Positions 1 to 8,275 of a stretch of DNA of 64,000 nt are shown piece after piece. The notes beneath the pieces are model-generated. The model worked only from the letters and a program-made list of their open reading frames with translations, did not search any database and was not told where the DNA came from. Each line of letters opens with the position of its first letter. Position 1 is the stretch's first letter. Source of the stretch: Flammeovirgaceae bacterium UBA2338 (GTDB taxonomy: Bacteria > Bacteroidota > Bacteroidia > Cytophagales > Cyclobacteriaceae); assembly GCA_002344795.1 (NCBI GenBank), contig DDUM01000031.1, positions 124,001 to 188,000 of the forward strand, written 5' to 3'. A program made the position numbers and the translations under genes.

Positions 1-38
1 CAAGAAGTTGTTCTTAAAATGGCTGACCAAATGGCTTT

Positions 39-419
39 CTATTCATCATAAAAATCACTAAGAGAGCCAAAGTATACTTCATTCCATCCACCTACAATGT
101 CCTCAAAGGCTTCGTCTGGTATGTTGATGTGCCGTAATTCCACAGATGTTCCATTCTCGTGTTCGTGTAAAATAATAGTAACAATGGAATCCTCTTTTTG
201 ATCTCCAAAGTACCATTGCTGGACTATCTTTTTTCCGTCCACAAATTCCAGGTTTTTACCAGTAATACTGCCTTCCCAAAGAGCGAATTCTGAGCCTGCT
301 TCTGTTGACATTTCCGCCTCTTCCCCTGACCACAACTGAATGGTGGCAGGGTTGGTAAGAGCAAGAAAAATGTCTTCCGGAGGTGCGGAGATGATAAAGT
401 ATTTTTTATAGTTTTTCAT
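39..419 (-). CDS. SRPBCC/START-like (AHSA1-type) domain protein
   Basis: A protein of about 126 residues that looks like a member of the AHSA1 / START-like superfamily, small single-domain proteins with a hydrophobic ligand cavity. The sequence shows the expected opening (KYFIISAPPEDIFLALTNP), a central WEGSITGKNLEF segment, a KIVQQWYFGDQ strand and a C-terminal helix starting near GGWNEVYFG. I chose the ATG at 417-419. An in-frame start 19 codons upstream (476) would add residues that do not fit the fold. The cytoplasmic ligand is unknown. It is transcribed divergently from the next gene. Family assignment is fairly sure; function is not assignable. Confidence 0.8.
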   Translation of the reverse strand: MKNYKKYFIISAPPEDIFLALTNPATIQLWSGEEAEMSTEAGSEFALWEGSITGKNLEFVDGKKIVQQWYFGDQKEDSIVTIILHEHENGTSVELRHINIPDEAFEDIVGGWNEVYFGSLSDFYDE

Positions 420-510
420 ATGGCCAAAACTATTGTGGTAGCGGTTAATCCTGCAAATTAATGTCTTATTCGACAATACAATTGCTATAAATAGGATTGT
501 ACTATTTTAT

Positions 511-518
511 TAACTTTG
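511..518 (+). promoter_or_regulatory. Possible Bacteroidota -7 element (TAACTTTG)
   Basis: TAACTTTG matches the TAnnTTTG consensus of the Bacteroidota -7 box and lies 20 bases before the ATG at 539. No TTG sits at the usual distance upstream, so only half of a promoter is visible. Confidence 0.3.
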
Positions 519-538
519 ATATAATAAAATCACTTATT

Positions 539-1315
539 ATGATAAAGCATCTTTTAATAATTGGGGTGGCCTTTACACTTGGGTTGGTGCCTGCCTCCGC
601 GCAAATCCTGAATAAGATCAAGCAGAAGGCATCACAAAAAGCAGAAAATGCACTGGAAAAAAAGCTTGGATTGGGGGATGACAAAAACACCAATAACCCA
701 GGGGATCCGGGTGCGCCTGGAAATAATCCAGGTAACAAAACAGGTGGTGGTTTAATCACTACCCCTCCAGATGTAATGCAGAACATTGCCGATGCACAGA
801 GCTCATACAAATCCAGTAAATATGGAGAGGCGCGTTATGCTGTACAGCAGGCCATGCTGGGTGTGGAAATGGAAATAGGAAATAAAATACTGAACTCACT
901 GCCAGAATCAATAAGTGGACTCAAGAAGGATGCCTCTGCGGATCAGGTAACAAGTACCGGGTTTGGTTGGGTAGGGTTGACTATTCAGCGAGAGTATAAT
1001 GATAATGATGATAAAGAGTTCAGGATCATGGTAGCCAACAACTCCATGATGATGTCGGCAGTGAATATGTATTTGTCTAGCGGAGGATATTCACAAACTA
1101 CGGGGGGAGAACAAAATTGGAAGCAAACAAAGCTAAAAGGACATCGGGCTATAATAGAGTACAATGAAGGTAGTGGATATAAACTGAGCGTGCCATTAGG
1201 ACAGTCTTCTTTGATTGTGTTTGAGGGTGTAAATTTTGCCAGTGAACCGGACATGATGAAAGCCGCAGAAGCTGTAGATGTGGATGGGATTAAAGCAACA
1301 CTTGGTGAACAATAA
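539..1315 (+). CDS. Secreted protein of unknown function, first of a paralogous pair
   Basis: About 258 residues, not recognised. It begins with a clear signal peptide (MIKHLLIIGVAFTLG...ASAQ), then a basic helical stretch, a low-complexity Gly/Pro/Asn linker (about residues 60-80) and a folded domain. The segment SSYKSSKYGEARYAVQQAM is closely mirrored in the next gene (SSYNSGDLENTRFALQQAL), so the two are tandem paralogues; the linker is present only here. The start at 539 puts the signal peptide at the N terminus; a track-style start 14 codons upstream would not. The gap to the next gene is 19 bases, so the pair is probably co-transcribed. Likely periplasmic or surface located; role unknown. 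Confidence 0.75.
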   Translation: MIKHLLIIGVAFTLGLVPASAQILNKIKQKASQKAENALEKKLGLGDDKNTNNPGDPGAPGNNPGNKTGGGLITTPPDVMQNIADAQSSYKSSKYGEARYAVQQAMLGVEMEIGNKILNSLPESISGLKKDASADQVTSTGFGWVGLTIQREYNDNDDKEFRIMVANNSMMMSAVNMYLSSGGYSQTTGGEQNWKQTKLKGHRAIIEYNEGSGYKLSVPLGQSSLIVFEGVNFASEPDMMKAAEAVDVDGIKATLGEQ

Positions 1316-1334
1316 ATTTTAAATGATGCTAACG

Positions 1335-1931
1335 ATGAAAAAAATATCAACTTTTATAATTCTTATCTCTTGTTCAATAGCTGTTGTGGCGCAGGACTTT
1401 GATAAAAATATTGCTTCAGCAAAATCTTCTTATAACTCAGGCGATTTAGAAAATACGAGGTTTGCTCTTCAGCAGGCTTTACACGAATTGGACATAGTAA
1501 TCGGAAAGGAAATTTTAAAAGAACTTCCTACAAAGTTGGGCACGGCCACCTACAACGAGAAGGATGATAATGTGACAGGTGGTGCGGGGATGGCGACAGG
1601 GTTGTTCGTTCATCGTTCTTATGGAGAGCAAGGGGGCAGCAGTATTGATGTGATTAACAACTCACCTCTTATCAATTCTATCAATGCAATACTGGCCATT
1701 CCTTTCATTGGGAATTCCGGAGACGGAACGCAAAAGGTGGTGAAGATACAGGGATACAAATCGGTGTTGAATAAAAATGAAAACGAAACGACAGGTAAAA
1801 CAGGATACACACTTCAGATTCCATTGAACAATACATTGTTTACTATTGAAATGGAGGATACCAATGAGAACGAGATTCAATCATTGGCCAATACCATTCC
1901 GTTGAGTAAGATCGCTCAGATCGCGCAGTAA
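1335..1931 (+). CDS. Secreted protein of unknown function, second of a paralogous pair
   Basis: About 198 residues with a signal peptide (MKKISTFIILISCSIAVVAQ). The remainder is the same domain as in the gene before it: a helix around SSYNSGDLENTRFALQQAL, a GKEILKELPTKLG segment matching GNKILNSLPESISG, and a beta-rich half ending in a strand pair that ends near IAQIAQ. It lacks the Gly/Pro/Asn linker of its neighbour. An earlier in-frame ATG at 1323 exists, but the start at 1335 gives a cleaner signal peptide. A hairpin terminator follows the stop. Function unknown; the duplication suggests a paired or complex-forming exported product, which is inference. Confidence 0.75.
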   Translation: MKKISTFIILISCSIAVVAQDFDKNIASAKSSYNSGDLENTRFALQQALHELDIVIGKEILKELPTKLGTATYNEKDDNVTGGAGMATGLFVHRSYGEQGGSSIDVINNSPLINSINAILAIPFIGNSGDGTQKVVKIQGYKSVLNKNENETTGKTGYTLQIPLNNTLFTIEMEDTNENEIQSLANTIPLSKIAQIAQ

Positions 1932-1937
1932 AAAACT

Positions 1938-1975
1938 AAACCCAGGATTGGAAACAACCCTGGGTTTACTTTTGG
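1938..1975 (+). terminator. Hairpin terminator after the paralogous pair
   Basis: A perfect 9-bp stem (AAACCCAGG at 1938-1946 with CCTGGGTTT at 1959-1967) with a 12-base loop, followed by a T-containing stretch. It starts just after the stop at 1931 and sits between two convergent genes, so it may act in both directions. Confidence 0.7.
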
Positions 1976-1988
1976 ACCTTTTCAAAGT

Positions 1989-2741
1989 CTAAATCTTCTC
2001 TTCCAACTCCTCTATTTTAGACTTCGCTTCTTCTTTTCCGTAGAAGGAGGCCAATCGATAGAGTTCCAATGCTTCTTTTCTCGTTTCTTTCTTTTTGCGA
2101 GGGGCAAAGTGTGTGCGGTTGGCTGCCATTTCCATGGCTTCCGCACGAAGGTAGTAAGCTTCGGCTTCATCAATTTTGGATTGGGCCAGCATCTGGTTGA
2201 TGTTCAATTCAAGATTGGCAATCTCGTCTTGAGATGAACTGAGTTGTTGAAGCTTGTCTGCTAACTCAGCCTTTTGTAAGTCTATTGTGTGTACCAGGTT
2301 TTCATTTTCATTTCTGTAACGATCCACCTGTGTCTGAAGGGCAATCATTTCTTCGTTGGTCGATTTAAGCTCTGCTTTTAGTTTCTTTAATGCAGAGGCG
2401 TAATTGTTGGCTGCTGACCTGGAAGACTTCACAGCGTTTTCCAATTCATCAATTTTGGCCTGCGTTTTTTTAGCATGTTCGTGAAGGTCTTCCATTCTTC
2501 TGGCATACTCGTCATAGGAGGTGCCCTCAAGCATACTGGTACGAAGCACATTACGGCTCACATCAATGGAGTCCATCAATACTCCTACTTGTTCTAATGT
2601 GCTGGCCATTTCCTGATTGGTGGATAGCTCAATCTTTAGCGAATCCAATTCACTTCTTAATTTTTCTTTTTCCCCGGGATTAAAATCACAGGCGCCTAAA
2701 ATTCCAGCCATAGACAAAACGATAATTACTTTCTTAATCAT
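1989..2741 (-). CDS. Coiled-coil lipoprotein, unknown function
   Basis: 250 residues. The N terminus is a lipoprotein signal with lipobox LGAC (Cys about residue 18). The mature part is almost entirely heptad-rich coiled coil (KEKLRSELDSLKIEL, ALKKLKAELKSTNEEM, LQKAELADKLQQL), with a C-terminal helical segment resembling a TPR-like hairpin (EALELYRLASFYGKEEAKSK). It is probably anchored on a membrane facing the periplasm and may be a structural or scaffold protein. No enzymatic motif is visible. It is alone, convergent with the preceding pair and divergent from the hydrolase gene. Exact family not recognised. Confidence 0.75.
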   Translation of the reverse strand: MIKKVIIVLSMAGILGACDFNPGEKEKLRSELDSLKIELSTNQEMASTLEQVGVLMDSIDVSRNVLRTSMLEGTSYDEYARRMEDLHEHAKKTQAKIDELENAVKSSRSAANNYASALKKLKAELKSTNEEMIALQTQVDRYRNENENLVHTIDLQKAELADKLQQLSSSQDEIANLELNINQMLAQSKIDEAEAYYLRAEAMEMAANRTHFAPRKKKETRKEALELYRLASFYGKEEAKSKIEELEEKI

Positions 2742-2918
2742 AATTGTAAGGTTTTAGATTTTCTTTGATTGGGATTACAATTCCCTCGCCAATGACAAGC
2801 ATTTTAAAAAAAACCTCAAAACAATCGATAACCAGCTGAATCTGTAGACAAACAGGAATTAAAGAAGAATGTGGAACGTATTCCATTATGAATTAAATTA
2901 CACACAAATCCATGCCTT

Positions 2919-4682
2919 ATGAGAAAAATTTTCCCCATCCTGCTATTGATTTCCATGAGATTGCAAGCGCAACACCCTCAGAATATAGTTCGCGAAGAAC
3001 TAATGATTCCCATGCGAGATGGTGTGAAGTTGGGAGCAATCGTTTACCGACCCGATCAACCGGGAAAATTTCCGGCTATTGTTTATCGTACCCCTTATGG
3101 GATTGATGACTATGATGCCTATGCCGAGTTTCCGCTTAAGGCAGCCAAGCAGGGCTATATGGTTTTTTTAGTTGACGTAAGAGGGAGATACAGAAGCGAA
3201 GGTGAATTTGTGGCGTACAAGAATGAAAAGAATGACGGATACGATGTAATTGAATGGGTGGGAACCTCCACTTATTGCAATGGGAAGGTGGGGACTTATG
3301 GGGGATCTTATCCAGGGATAGTACAGTGGCTGGCCATGTCGCAAATGCCTCTACATCTTGTGGCTGCTGCACCAGAGATGACACCCATCAGCAGTCATCA
3401 CTTTTTTTATTATGGAGGAGCTTTTTCTATGCCCTGGTTAGATTGGTTCATGCCTTATATTGTCGCTGACAAACGAAAGAAAGCAAACGATACCTCGGGC
3501 ACATGGGATGATGTAAAAGCAGAGGAAGATTGGGTTAACAGCAACAGAAGAAAATGGTATTCCTATAGACCGTTGATCGATTTACCTATACTTAAAAAAT
3601 ATGCTCCAGAATATTATGAGTGGCTTCAGCACCCGGATCAAACCGAATGGTGGGATTTTGTGAATGTGGAAGATGATTTTACAAAATTTACAATTCCTGT
3701 TTTTCTTTTAAGTGGCTGGTACGATGCCGGATATGGGCCACGAGGGGCTTCACTTGCTTACCAAAAAATACAGGAAGAGGCGGCCAGTGAAACTGCGAAG
3801 AAAAACACCAAGCTCGTTTTAGGCCCCTGGAATCATACTTCTTTGAATACACGAAAGACTCATTTTGGAGAAATGGAGTTTTATGAATCTGCCGGGTTGG
3901 ATTATGATAGTGAACTGCTCAACTGGTTTGATGAACATTTAAAGGAAATTCCTAATCAAAGTAAATTGCCGCCAGTAAGCATTTTTGTGATGGGTGAGAA
4001 TAAATGGCTGGCTGGAAAAGAATGGCCTTTAAGCAGAGCCATATCCACTGATTTTTATTTGCACAGCACAGGTAATGCTACGGTGAGTAAAGCCGATGGC
4101 ATATTGAGCAATGAAGTGCCGGGACAGGAACAAAGTGACAGTTATGTTTTTGATCCTGCTAACCCCTTATGGGATATTTCTTTTGAGAAATCATACCCTT
4201 ATGATCAAAGAGATAATGAAATCAGAAAAGACGTGCTTGTATACACTTCGGCACCATTGAAAGATGACTTAACGGTGGTGGGGGAAGTAGTGGCTGAGCT
4301 TTTTGTAAGTTCCTCCGCCAAAGACACAGACTTTTCAATAACACTTACGGATGTTTATCCGGATGGTAAGTCCATCAACCTTTCCGGAATGGATGCCGGA
4401 TACTTAAGAATGCGATATAGAAATGGTTTTGACAAACAGGAACTGATGAAGCCAGGTGAGGTTTATAAAATAAAGATAGGACAGCTTTATACGGCCAATC
4501 TTTTCAAAAAAGGCCATCGCATCAGAGTGCAGATTACGAGCAGTAAAGCGCCACATTATGACCCCAACCCCAACACGGGGACAGAAATTGCCACAGAGAA
4601 AAATTTAATATCTGCTGTAAATATAATTCATCACTCTAAAAAATATCCCTCCAAACTTATTTTACCAGTAATTCCAAAATAG
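2919..4682 (+). CDS. CocE/NonD family (peptidase S15-like) hydrolase
   Basis: 587 residues, a secreted serine hydrolase of the X-Pro dipeptidyl-peptidase / cocaine esterase / cephalosporin acylase type. A short signal peptide (MRKIFPILLLISMRLQAQ) is followed by the alpha/beta-hydrolase core (MIPMRDGVKLGAIVYRP). The nucleophile elbow is GGSYPG with Ser130; Asp269 in SGWYDAG and His306 in GPWNHTS complete a plausible triad. The C-terminal third (about residues 375-587) is the S15 beta-jelly-roll (VVAELFVSSSAKDTDFSITL; GHRIRVQITSS). Likely cleaves peptides or amides/esters outside the cytoplasm; substrate unknown. The start at 2919 gives the signal peptide; a shorter ATG upstream is in another frame. 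Confidence 0.92.
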   Translation: MRKIFPILLLISMRLQAQHPQNIVREELMIPMRDGVKLGAIVYRPDQPGKFPAIVYRTPYGIDDYDAYAEFPLKAAKQGYMVFLVDVRGRYRSEGEFVAYKNEKNDGYDVIEWVGTSTYCNGKVGTYGGSYPGIVQWLAMSQMPLHLVAAAPEMTPISSHHFFYYGGAFSMPWLDWFMPYIVADKRKKANDTSGTWDDVKAEEDWVNSNRRKWYSYRPLIDLPILKKYAPEYYEWLQHPDQTEWWDFVNVEDDFTKFTIPVFLLSGWYDAGYGPRGASLAYQKIQEEAASETAKKNTKLVLGPWNHTSLNTRKTHFGEMEFYESAGLDYDSELLNWFDEHLKEIPNQSKLPPVSIFVMGENKWLAGKEWPLSRAISTDFYLHSTGNATVSKADGILSNEVPGQEQSDSYVFDPANPLWDISFEKSYPYDQRDNEIRKDVLVYTSAPLKDDLTVVGEVVAELFVSSSAKDTDFSITLTDVYPDGKSINLSGMDAGYLRMRYRNGFDKQELMKPGEVYKIKIGQLYTANLFKKGHRIRVQITSSKAPHYDPNPNTGTEIATEKNLISAVNIIHHSKKYPSKLILPVIPK

Positions 4683-5272
4683 TGCTTATGCTTGGAGCCG
4701 TGGATCACGCAACCTGTACTCGATTTTTGTTCAGGACGCTTAACAATTTCCCTAGGAACATAAATTCATTAAATGTTTTGTTACCCTAAATTGAACAGAC
4801 TCAATATCCGAAGTTATATATCCCGCTAAGTTTTTTGGATAGCACTTTTATTACATGCCGAATTTTTAAATAAGTCCTATTGATTTGAATTCATGAAATT
4901 ATTTATTTTGTGATGCTCTTGTTTTAACTATGCGCATCTTGAAACAACCTTTCCGCTCTTTCCTTTCCCCTATGCTGTGAATAGGGATTCATTCCTTAAT
5001 AAACACATTGGTTGGGGCCAAAGGATATCATTTCAATGAAAATTGTTTGCTCTCTTCTGGCCCTATTTGGGTCTCCCAGGGCCTCAGCACAAGCAACAAT
5101 TTAAACGGGTTACTACTAACCAGACGACTGTGCCTAAAAGCTATATGACTCTTTTAGTGGCAACTTAAGTAGTGTTATAATTGTTTTTTTGAACAAATGG
5201 TGATTTATATCGTTACTGAAGAAGTGGTCAAAAAATACCCAGTTCGAAAGTAAATTGTTATATTTGGCGTTC
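4683..5272. other. Gene-poor gap of about 590 bp
   Basis: No ORF of useful length in any frame. It is AT-rich with scattered stop codons. The only item of note is a 22-codon reading frame at 5036-5104 encoding a signal-peptide-like stretch ending in RASAQATI, then a stop. A short 6-bp hairpin (CCCTAT/ATAGGG, 4968-4986) is visible but unremarkable. The gap may be a decayed secreted-protein gene or simply unused sequence. Confidence 0.6.
5036..5104 (+). pseudogene. Possible relic: isolated signal-peptide-like frame
   Basis: ATG then 21 codons (MKIVCSLLALFGSP, then RASAQATI) and a TAA. A hydrophobic core followed by a typical ASAQ cleavage site is exactly what opens many exported proteins in this window, but the frame stops immediately after it. 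This could be the leftover 5' end of a decayed secreted-protein gene, or chance. No downstream remnant was recognised. Confidence 0.25.
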
Positions 5273-5620
5273 ATGAAATTGAAAATCCATAAAGTTTTAA
5301 CAGTTGGGCTGTTTATTTATGCCCTTATGCTGGTTTTTGGCTTTTATTTTGTGGCTACGCAAACTACCCCGATTGAAGCATCTCAGGAACAAATAGTCAT
5401 GCTTCTGTCAGATGATAACAACACGGACAATTCGAGTGATAACAAAAAAACCAGGAGTGTCAATTCAAGAATGCTGATTGAGGATGATGATGACAGTGCT
5501 AAAGATTTATTGAATGAAATGAATTTTAGTCCTGATGTGTACATTGTCCCATTGGTATTTCATATTGAAACCTACGCACCCTATCAAAAAGAAATTAGCT
5601 CACCCCCTCCTAAAAGATAA
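5273..5620 (+). CDS. Small single-pass membrane protein with triple-proline tail, unknown
   Basis: About 115 residues. An N-terminal transmembrane helix (KVLTVGLFIYALMLVFGFYFVA, about residues 6-27) is followed by a flexible Asp/Asn/Ser-rich acidic stretch (SDDNNTDNSSDN; EDDDDSAKD) and a short hydrophobic region, ending in SSPPPKR. The ATG at 5273 puts the helix at the N terminus. Another small membrane protein in this window (55571-56077) ends in ESPPPRF, which may mark a shared family. Not otherwise recognised; likely anchored in the inner membrane with an extracytoplasmic tail. Confidence 0.65.
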   Translation: MKLKIHKVLTVGLFIYALMLVFGFYFVATQTTPIEASQEQIVMLLSDDNNTDNSSDNKKTRSVNSRMLIEDDDDSAKDLLNEMNFSPDVYIVPLVFHIETYAPYQKEISSPPPKR

Positions 5621-5627
5621 GTCATCT

Positions 5628-5643
5628 GGATGGAATACCATCC
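5628..5643 (+). terminator. Possible short hairpin terminator
   Basis: 6-bp stem GGATGG/CCATCC with an AATA loop, eight bases after a stop codon and followed by a T-rich stretch. Too short to be sure. Confidence 0.3.
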
Positions 5644-5760
5644 TTAGCTTATTTCTACTTTAAAAATAAAGGATACAGCAGTATCTGGATTTATTTCCGA
5701 TGCACAATCTCCAGTTTAGAAAATCTCGCTGGAGATAGGTGCGTCAAAAAATTTAATTTC

Positions 5761-7452
5761 ATGAAGTTACTTGATACAAGAACAATAAAGGGTGATTTAT
5801 TTGGCGGTGTTACCGCTGGTATAGTTGCGCTCCCTCTCGCAATGGCTTTTGGAGTTCAATCTGGTTTGGGTGCCGAAGCAGGTTTGTATGGCGCCATTGC
5901 TATTGGAATTGTGGCGGCAATTTTTGGAGGAACAAAAACACAGATAAGTGGACCAACGGGCCCAATGACAGTTGTGTCCTCTTTGATTGCTGCTACCGCC
6001 ATGGCCCAGGCACCCAACCCCGAGATTGGCCTGGCTTTAGTATTGCTCACCTTTTTTATGGCTGGAGTACTACAAATAGTTTTTGGCCTCACTCAAGTTG
6101 GTAAAATGGTGCAATTCATTCCCTATCCGGTTGTTTCCGGATTTATGAGTGGTATTGGATTGATTATTATTTTTTTACAACTTTTCCCTCTGGTTGGCCA
6201 CTCTTCTCCAAATAAAATTGTGGATGTATTTGTAAACATAATGACGCCACTTCAAAATATGAATCGGGCTGCATTTATGTTAGGATTGCTTACCATTGCG
6301 ATCATATATATTTTTCCACGCATCACTAAAGCAGTGCCCAGTACATTGGTGGCTTTAATTGCTGTATCATTGATTCCGCAATTTGTTGTTATGGACATTC
6401 CCAAAATAGGAGATATACCCGCGGGATTACCACATATTAATTTTGGAATATTCAGTGGTTTGAATATGTCAAATCTGGGCTTGGTTATTATTCCGGCAAT
6501 TACCCTTGCCGCTTTAGGCTCGATCGATTCCCTGCTTACATCAGTGGTGGCGGATAATATTACAAAGACAAAACACAATAGTAACCGAGAATTGATTGGG
6601 CAGGGACTTGGTAATATGATGTCTGCTTTGGTGGGTGGTATACCAGGGGCAGGAGCAACAATGAGGACTGTAGTAAATGTAAGGTCGGGAGGAAAAACAA
6701 GAATTTCTGGAGTTGTTCATGGATTATTTTTATTAATCGTTTTATTGGGCTTAGGAAAGTATGCAGCTGAGATACCATTGGCAGTGTTAGCAGGTATTTT
6801 AATAACAGTAGGTATTGGCATTATTGATTACAAAGGGCTGGGCGATATATTGAAAGTGCCAAAGGCTGATGCAATTGTTAAAATTGCCGTGGTACTAATG
6901 ACGGTATTTGTTGATTTGTTGTGGGCTGTGGGAGTAGGCCTGGTTTTGTCTGCCCTATTCTTTGTGAAGCGTTCAGCCGAACAAGGACAGGAATCGAGTA
7001 CGATAGACCCAGCCAACGGCCATCCAGACAGTGATGAAGAACTGAAAGAAGTAAATGAAGGGCATCATGGAGATCAGGTATTTATTCAGGAGTTTCATGG
7101 ACCACTTTTCTTTGGATTTTCCTCAAAATTCCAGGAACAATACAATAAGAATCCAAATATGAAAGCAGTGGTATTTCGATTCAAACACCTTTCATTTGCA
7201 GACCAATCGGGCATGTATGCATTGATGGATGTTATTCGTGAATTGAATAGTAAAAACACCTGGGTATTGTTCAGTGGGCTTCGTGAAAATGTAAAGGAAC
7301 AATTCAAAAAAATAGGAATCATTCCAGCACTCGTGCCTGAATCCCAATGCTTCGAGAATTTCGAAAAAGCGACCCTCTGGTTGACTGAAAATCTTGAAAA
7401 TAAAGGCTCAAAAGAAGTGAATGAATTATTGGCAACAAAACAAACAAACTAA
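5761..7452 (+). CDS. SulP family inorganic anion (probable bicarbonate) transporter with STAS domain
   Basis: 563 residues in the inner membrane. The N-terminal transport domain (about residues 10-400) opens with the SulP signature region (KGDLFGGVTAGIVALPLAMAFGVQSG) and has the expected repeated hydrophobic helices (ISGPTGPMTVV; ALGSIDSLLTSVVADNITKT). A cytoplasmic STAS domain occupies about residues 435-545 (VFIQEFHGPLFFGF, LSFADQSGMYAL). Family members carry sulfate, bicarbonate or dicarboxylates. The gene ends 5 bases before a beta-carbonic anhydrase, a pairing that favours bicarbonate (inference from context). Length is normal for the family. Confidence 0.93.
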   Translation: MKLLDTRTIKGDLFGGVTAGIVALPLAMAFGVQSGLGAEAGLYGAIAIGIVAAIFGGTKTQISGPTGPMTVVSSLIAATAMAQAPNPEIGLALVLLTFFMAGVLQIVFGLTQVGKMVQFIPYPVVSGFMSGIGLIIIFLQLFPLVGHSSPNKIVDVFVNIMTPLQNMNRAAFMLGLLTIAIIYIFPRITKAVPSTLVALIAVSLIPQFVVMDIPKIGDIPAGLPHINFGIFSGLNMSNLGLVIIPAITLAALGSIDSLLTSVVADNITKTKHNSNRELIGQGLGNMMSALVGGIPGAGATMRTVVNVRSGGKTRISGVVHGLFLLIVLLGLGKYAAEIPLAVLAGILITVGIGIIDYKGLGDILKVPKADAIVKIAVVLMTVFVDLLWAVGVGLVLSALFFVKRSAEQGQESSTIDPANGHPDSDEELKEVNEGHHGDQVFIQEFHGPLFFGFSSKFQEQYNKNPNMKAVVFRFKHLSFADQSGMYALMDVIRELNSKNTWVLFSGLRENVKEQFKKIGIIPALVPESQCFENFEKATLWLTENLENKGSKEVNELLATKQTN

Positions 7453-7457
7453 ACTAA

Positions 7458-8096
7458 ATGGAACTGTATAATAAGTTATTACAAAATAATAAGGCATGGG
7501 TTGAGAAGATGATCTCGAGCGATCCGGAATACTTTAGCAAATTGGCAGGAGGACAAAAACCACCTGTGTTGTGGATTGGATGTGCAGATAGCCGGGTACC
7601 GGCAAACGAAATTATTGGAGCGCCTCCCGGGGAGGTATTTGTGCACCGCAATATTGCAAACATGGTCGTGAACACGGATATGAACATGCTAAGTGTATTG
7701 GACTATGCAGTAAATGTTTTGGATGTACAACATGTGATTGTGTGTGGTCATTATGGATGTGGGGGTGTAAGGGCAGCCATGAGCAATCAGCAATTTGGAC
7801 TAATAGACAATTGGATCAGGCACATCAAAGATGTTTATCGATTTCATCAAAAAGAGCTGGATGCAATTCCAGATAAAGGAAAGAAAGAAGCCAGGTTCAT
7901 AGAGCTTAATATAATAGAGCAGGTTTATAATTTGGGAAAAACCTCTATCATTCAAAACTCATGGAACAAATCTAAAAGCCCATTTATTCATGGCTGGGTA
8001 TATGACATCCGGAATGGATTGATCAACGACCTGGAAGTGACGGTAAATGAAAATAACGGCCTCTTGAAAATTTATCAGTTTGATGCACTGAATTAA
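7458..8096 (+). CDS. Beta-class carbonic anhydrase
   Basis: 212 residues, cytoplasmic zinc enzyme interconverting CO2 and bicarbonate. All key residues are visible and fall on the same numbers as E. coli Can: Cys42, Asp44 and Arg46 in CADSR, and His98 and Cys101 in GHYGCGG. The full family motif PPGEVFVHRNIAN is present. It lies 5 bases after the SulP transporter gene and is surely co-transcribed, so the pair should import bicarbonate and equilibrate it with CO2 for carboxylases. A long hairpin follows. Confidence 0.96.
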   Translation: MELYNKLLQNNKAWVEKMISSDPEYFSKLAGGQKPPVLWIGCADSRVPANEIIGAPPGEVFVHRNIANMVVNTDMNMLSVLDYAVNVLDVQHVIVCGHYGCGGVRAAMSNQQFGLIDNWIRHIKDVYRFHQKELDAIPDKGKKEARFIELNIIEQVYNLGKTSIIQNSWNKSKSPFIHGWVYDIRNGLINDLEVTVNENNGLLKIYQFDALN

Positions 8097-8113
8097 GTTT
8101 TCACTTTTGATTT

Positions 8114-8164
8114 AATCCGATGACAAGGGGATTAGGTGTTTTGCCCTCCTTTGGCCATCGGATT
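8114..8164 (+). terminator. Long hairpin after the SulP/carbonic anhydrase pair
   Basis: Perfect 9-bp arms AATCCGATG (8114-8122) and CATCGGATT (8156-8164) enclosing 33 bases that can pair further inside (AAGGGG with CCCTCCTTT), followed by TTCTATTTCT. Likely a terminator insulating the pair from the downstream sigma factor operon. Confidence 0.55.
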
Positions 8165-8275
8165 TCTATTTCTGGTCTTAGAAATCAAATCGGTATAGGG
8201 GTATTATCTTTTTGAGTTGTCTTAAACCTAAATGCCTCAAAAACGTAAATTACGCTGGAAAACCAAATTCATCCA

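Noticed and set aside
1..38. Left edge
   Set aside because: Too short to assign; no reading frame recognised before the first gene.
985..1350. Minus-strand frame of 121 codons over the first paralogue
   Set aside because: Serine- and proline-rich antisense shadow of a gene with a clear signal peptide.
5259..5266. TATATTTG near the start at 5273
   Set aside because: Only seven bases before the start codon, which would leave almost no leader, and no TTG partner; probably chance in AT-rich DNA.
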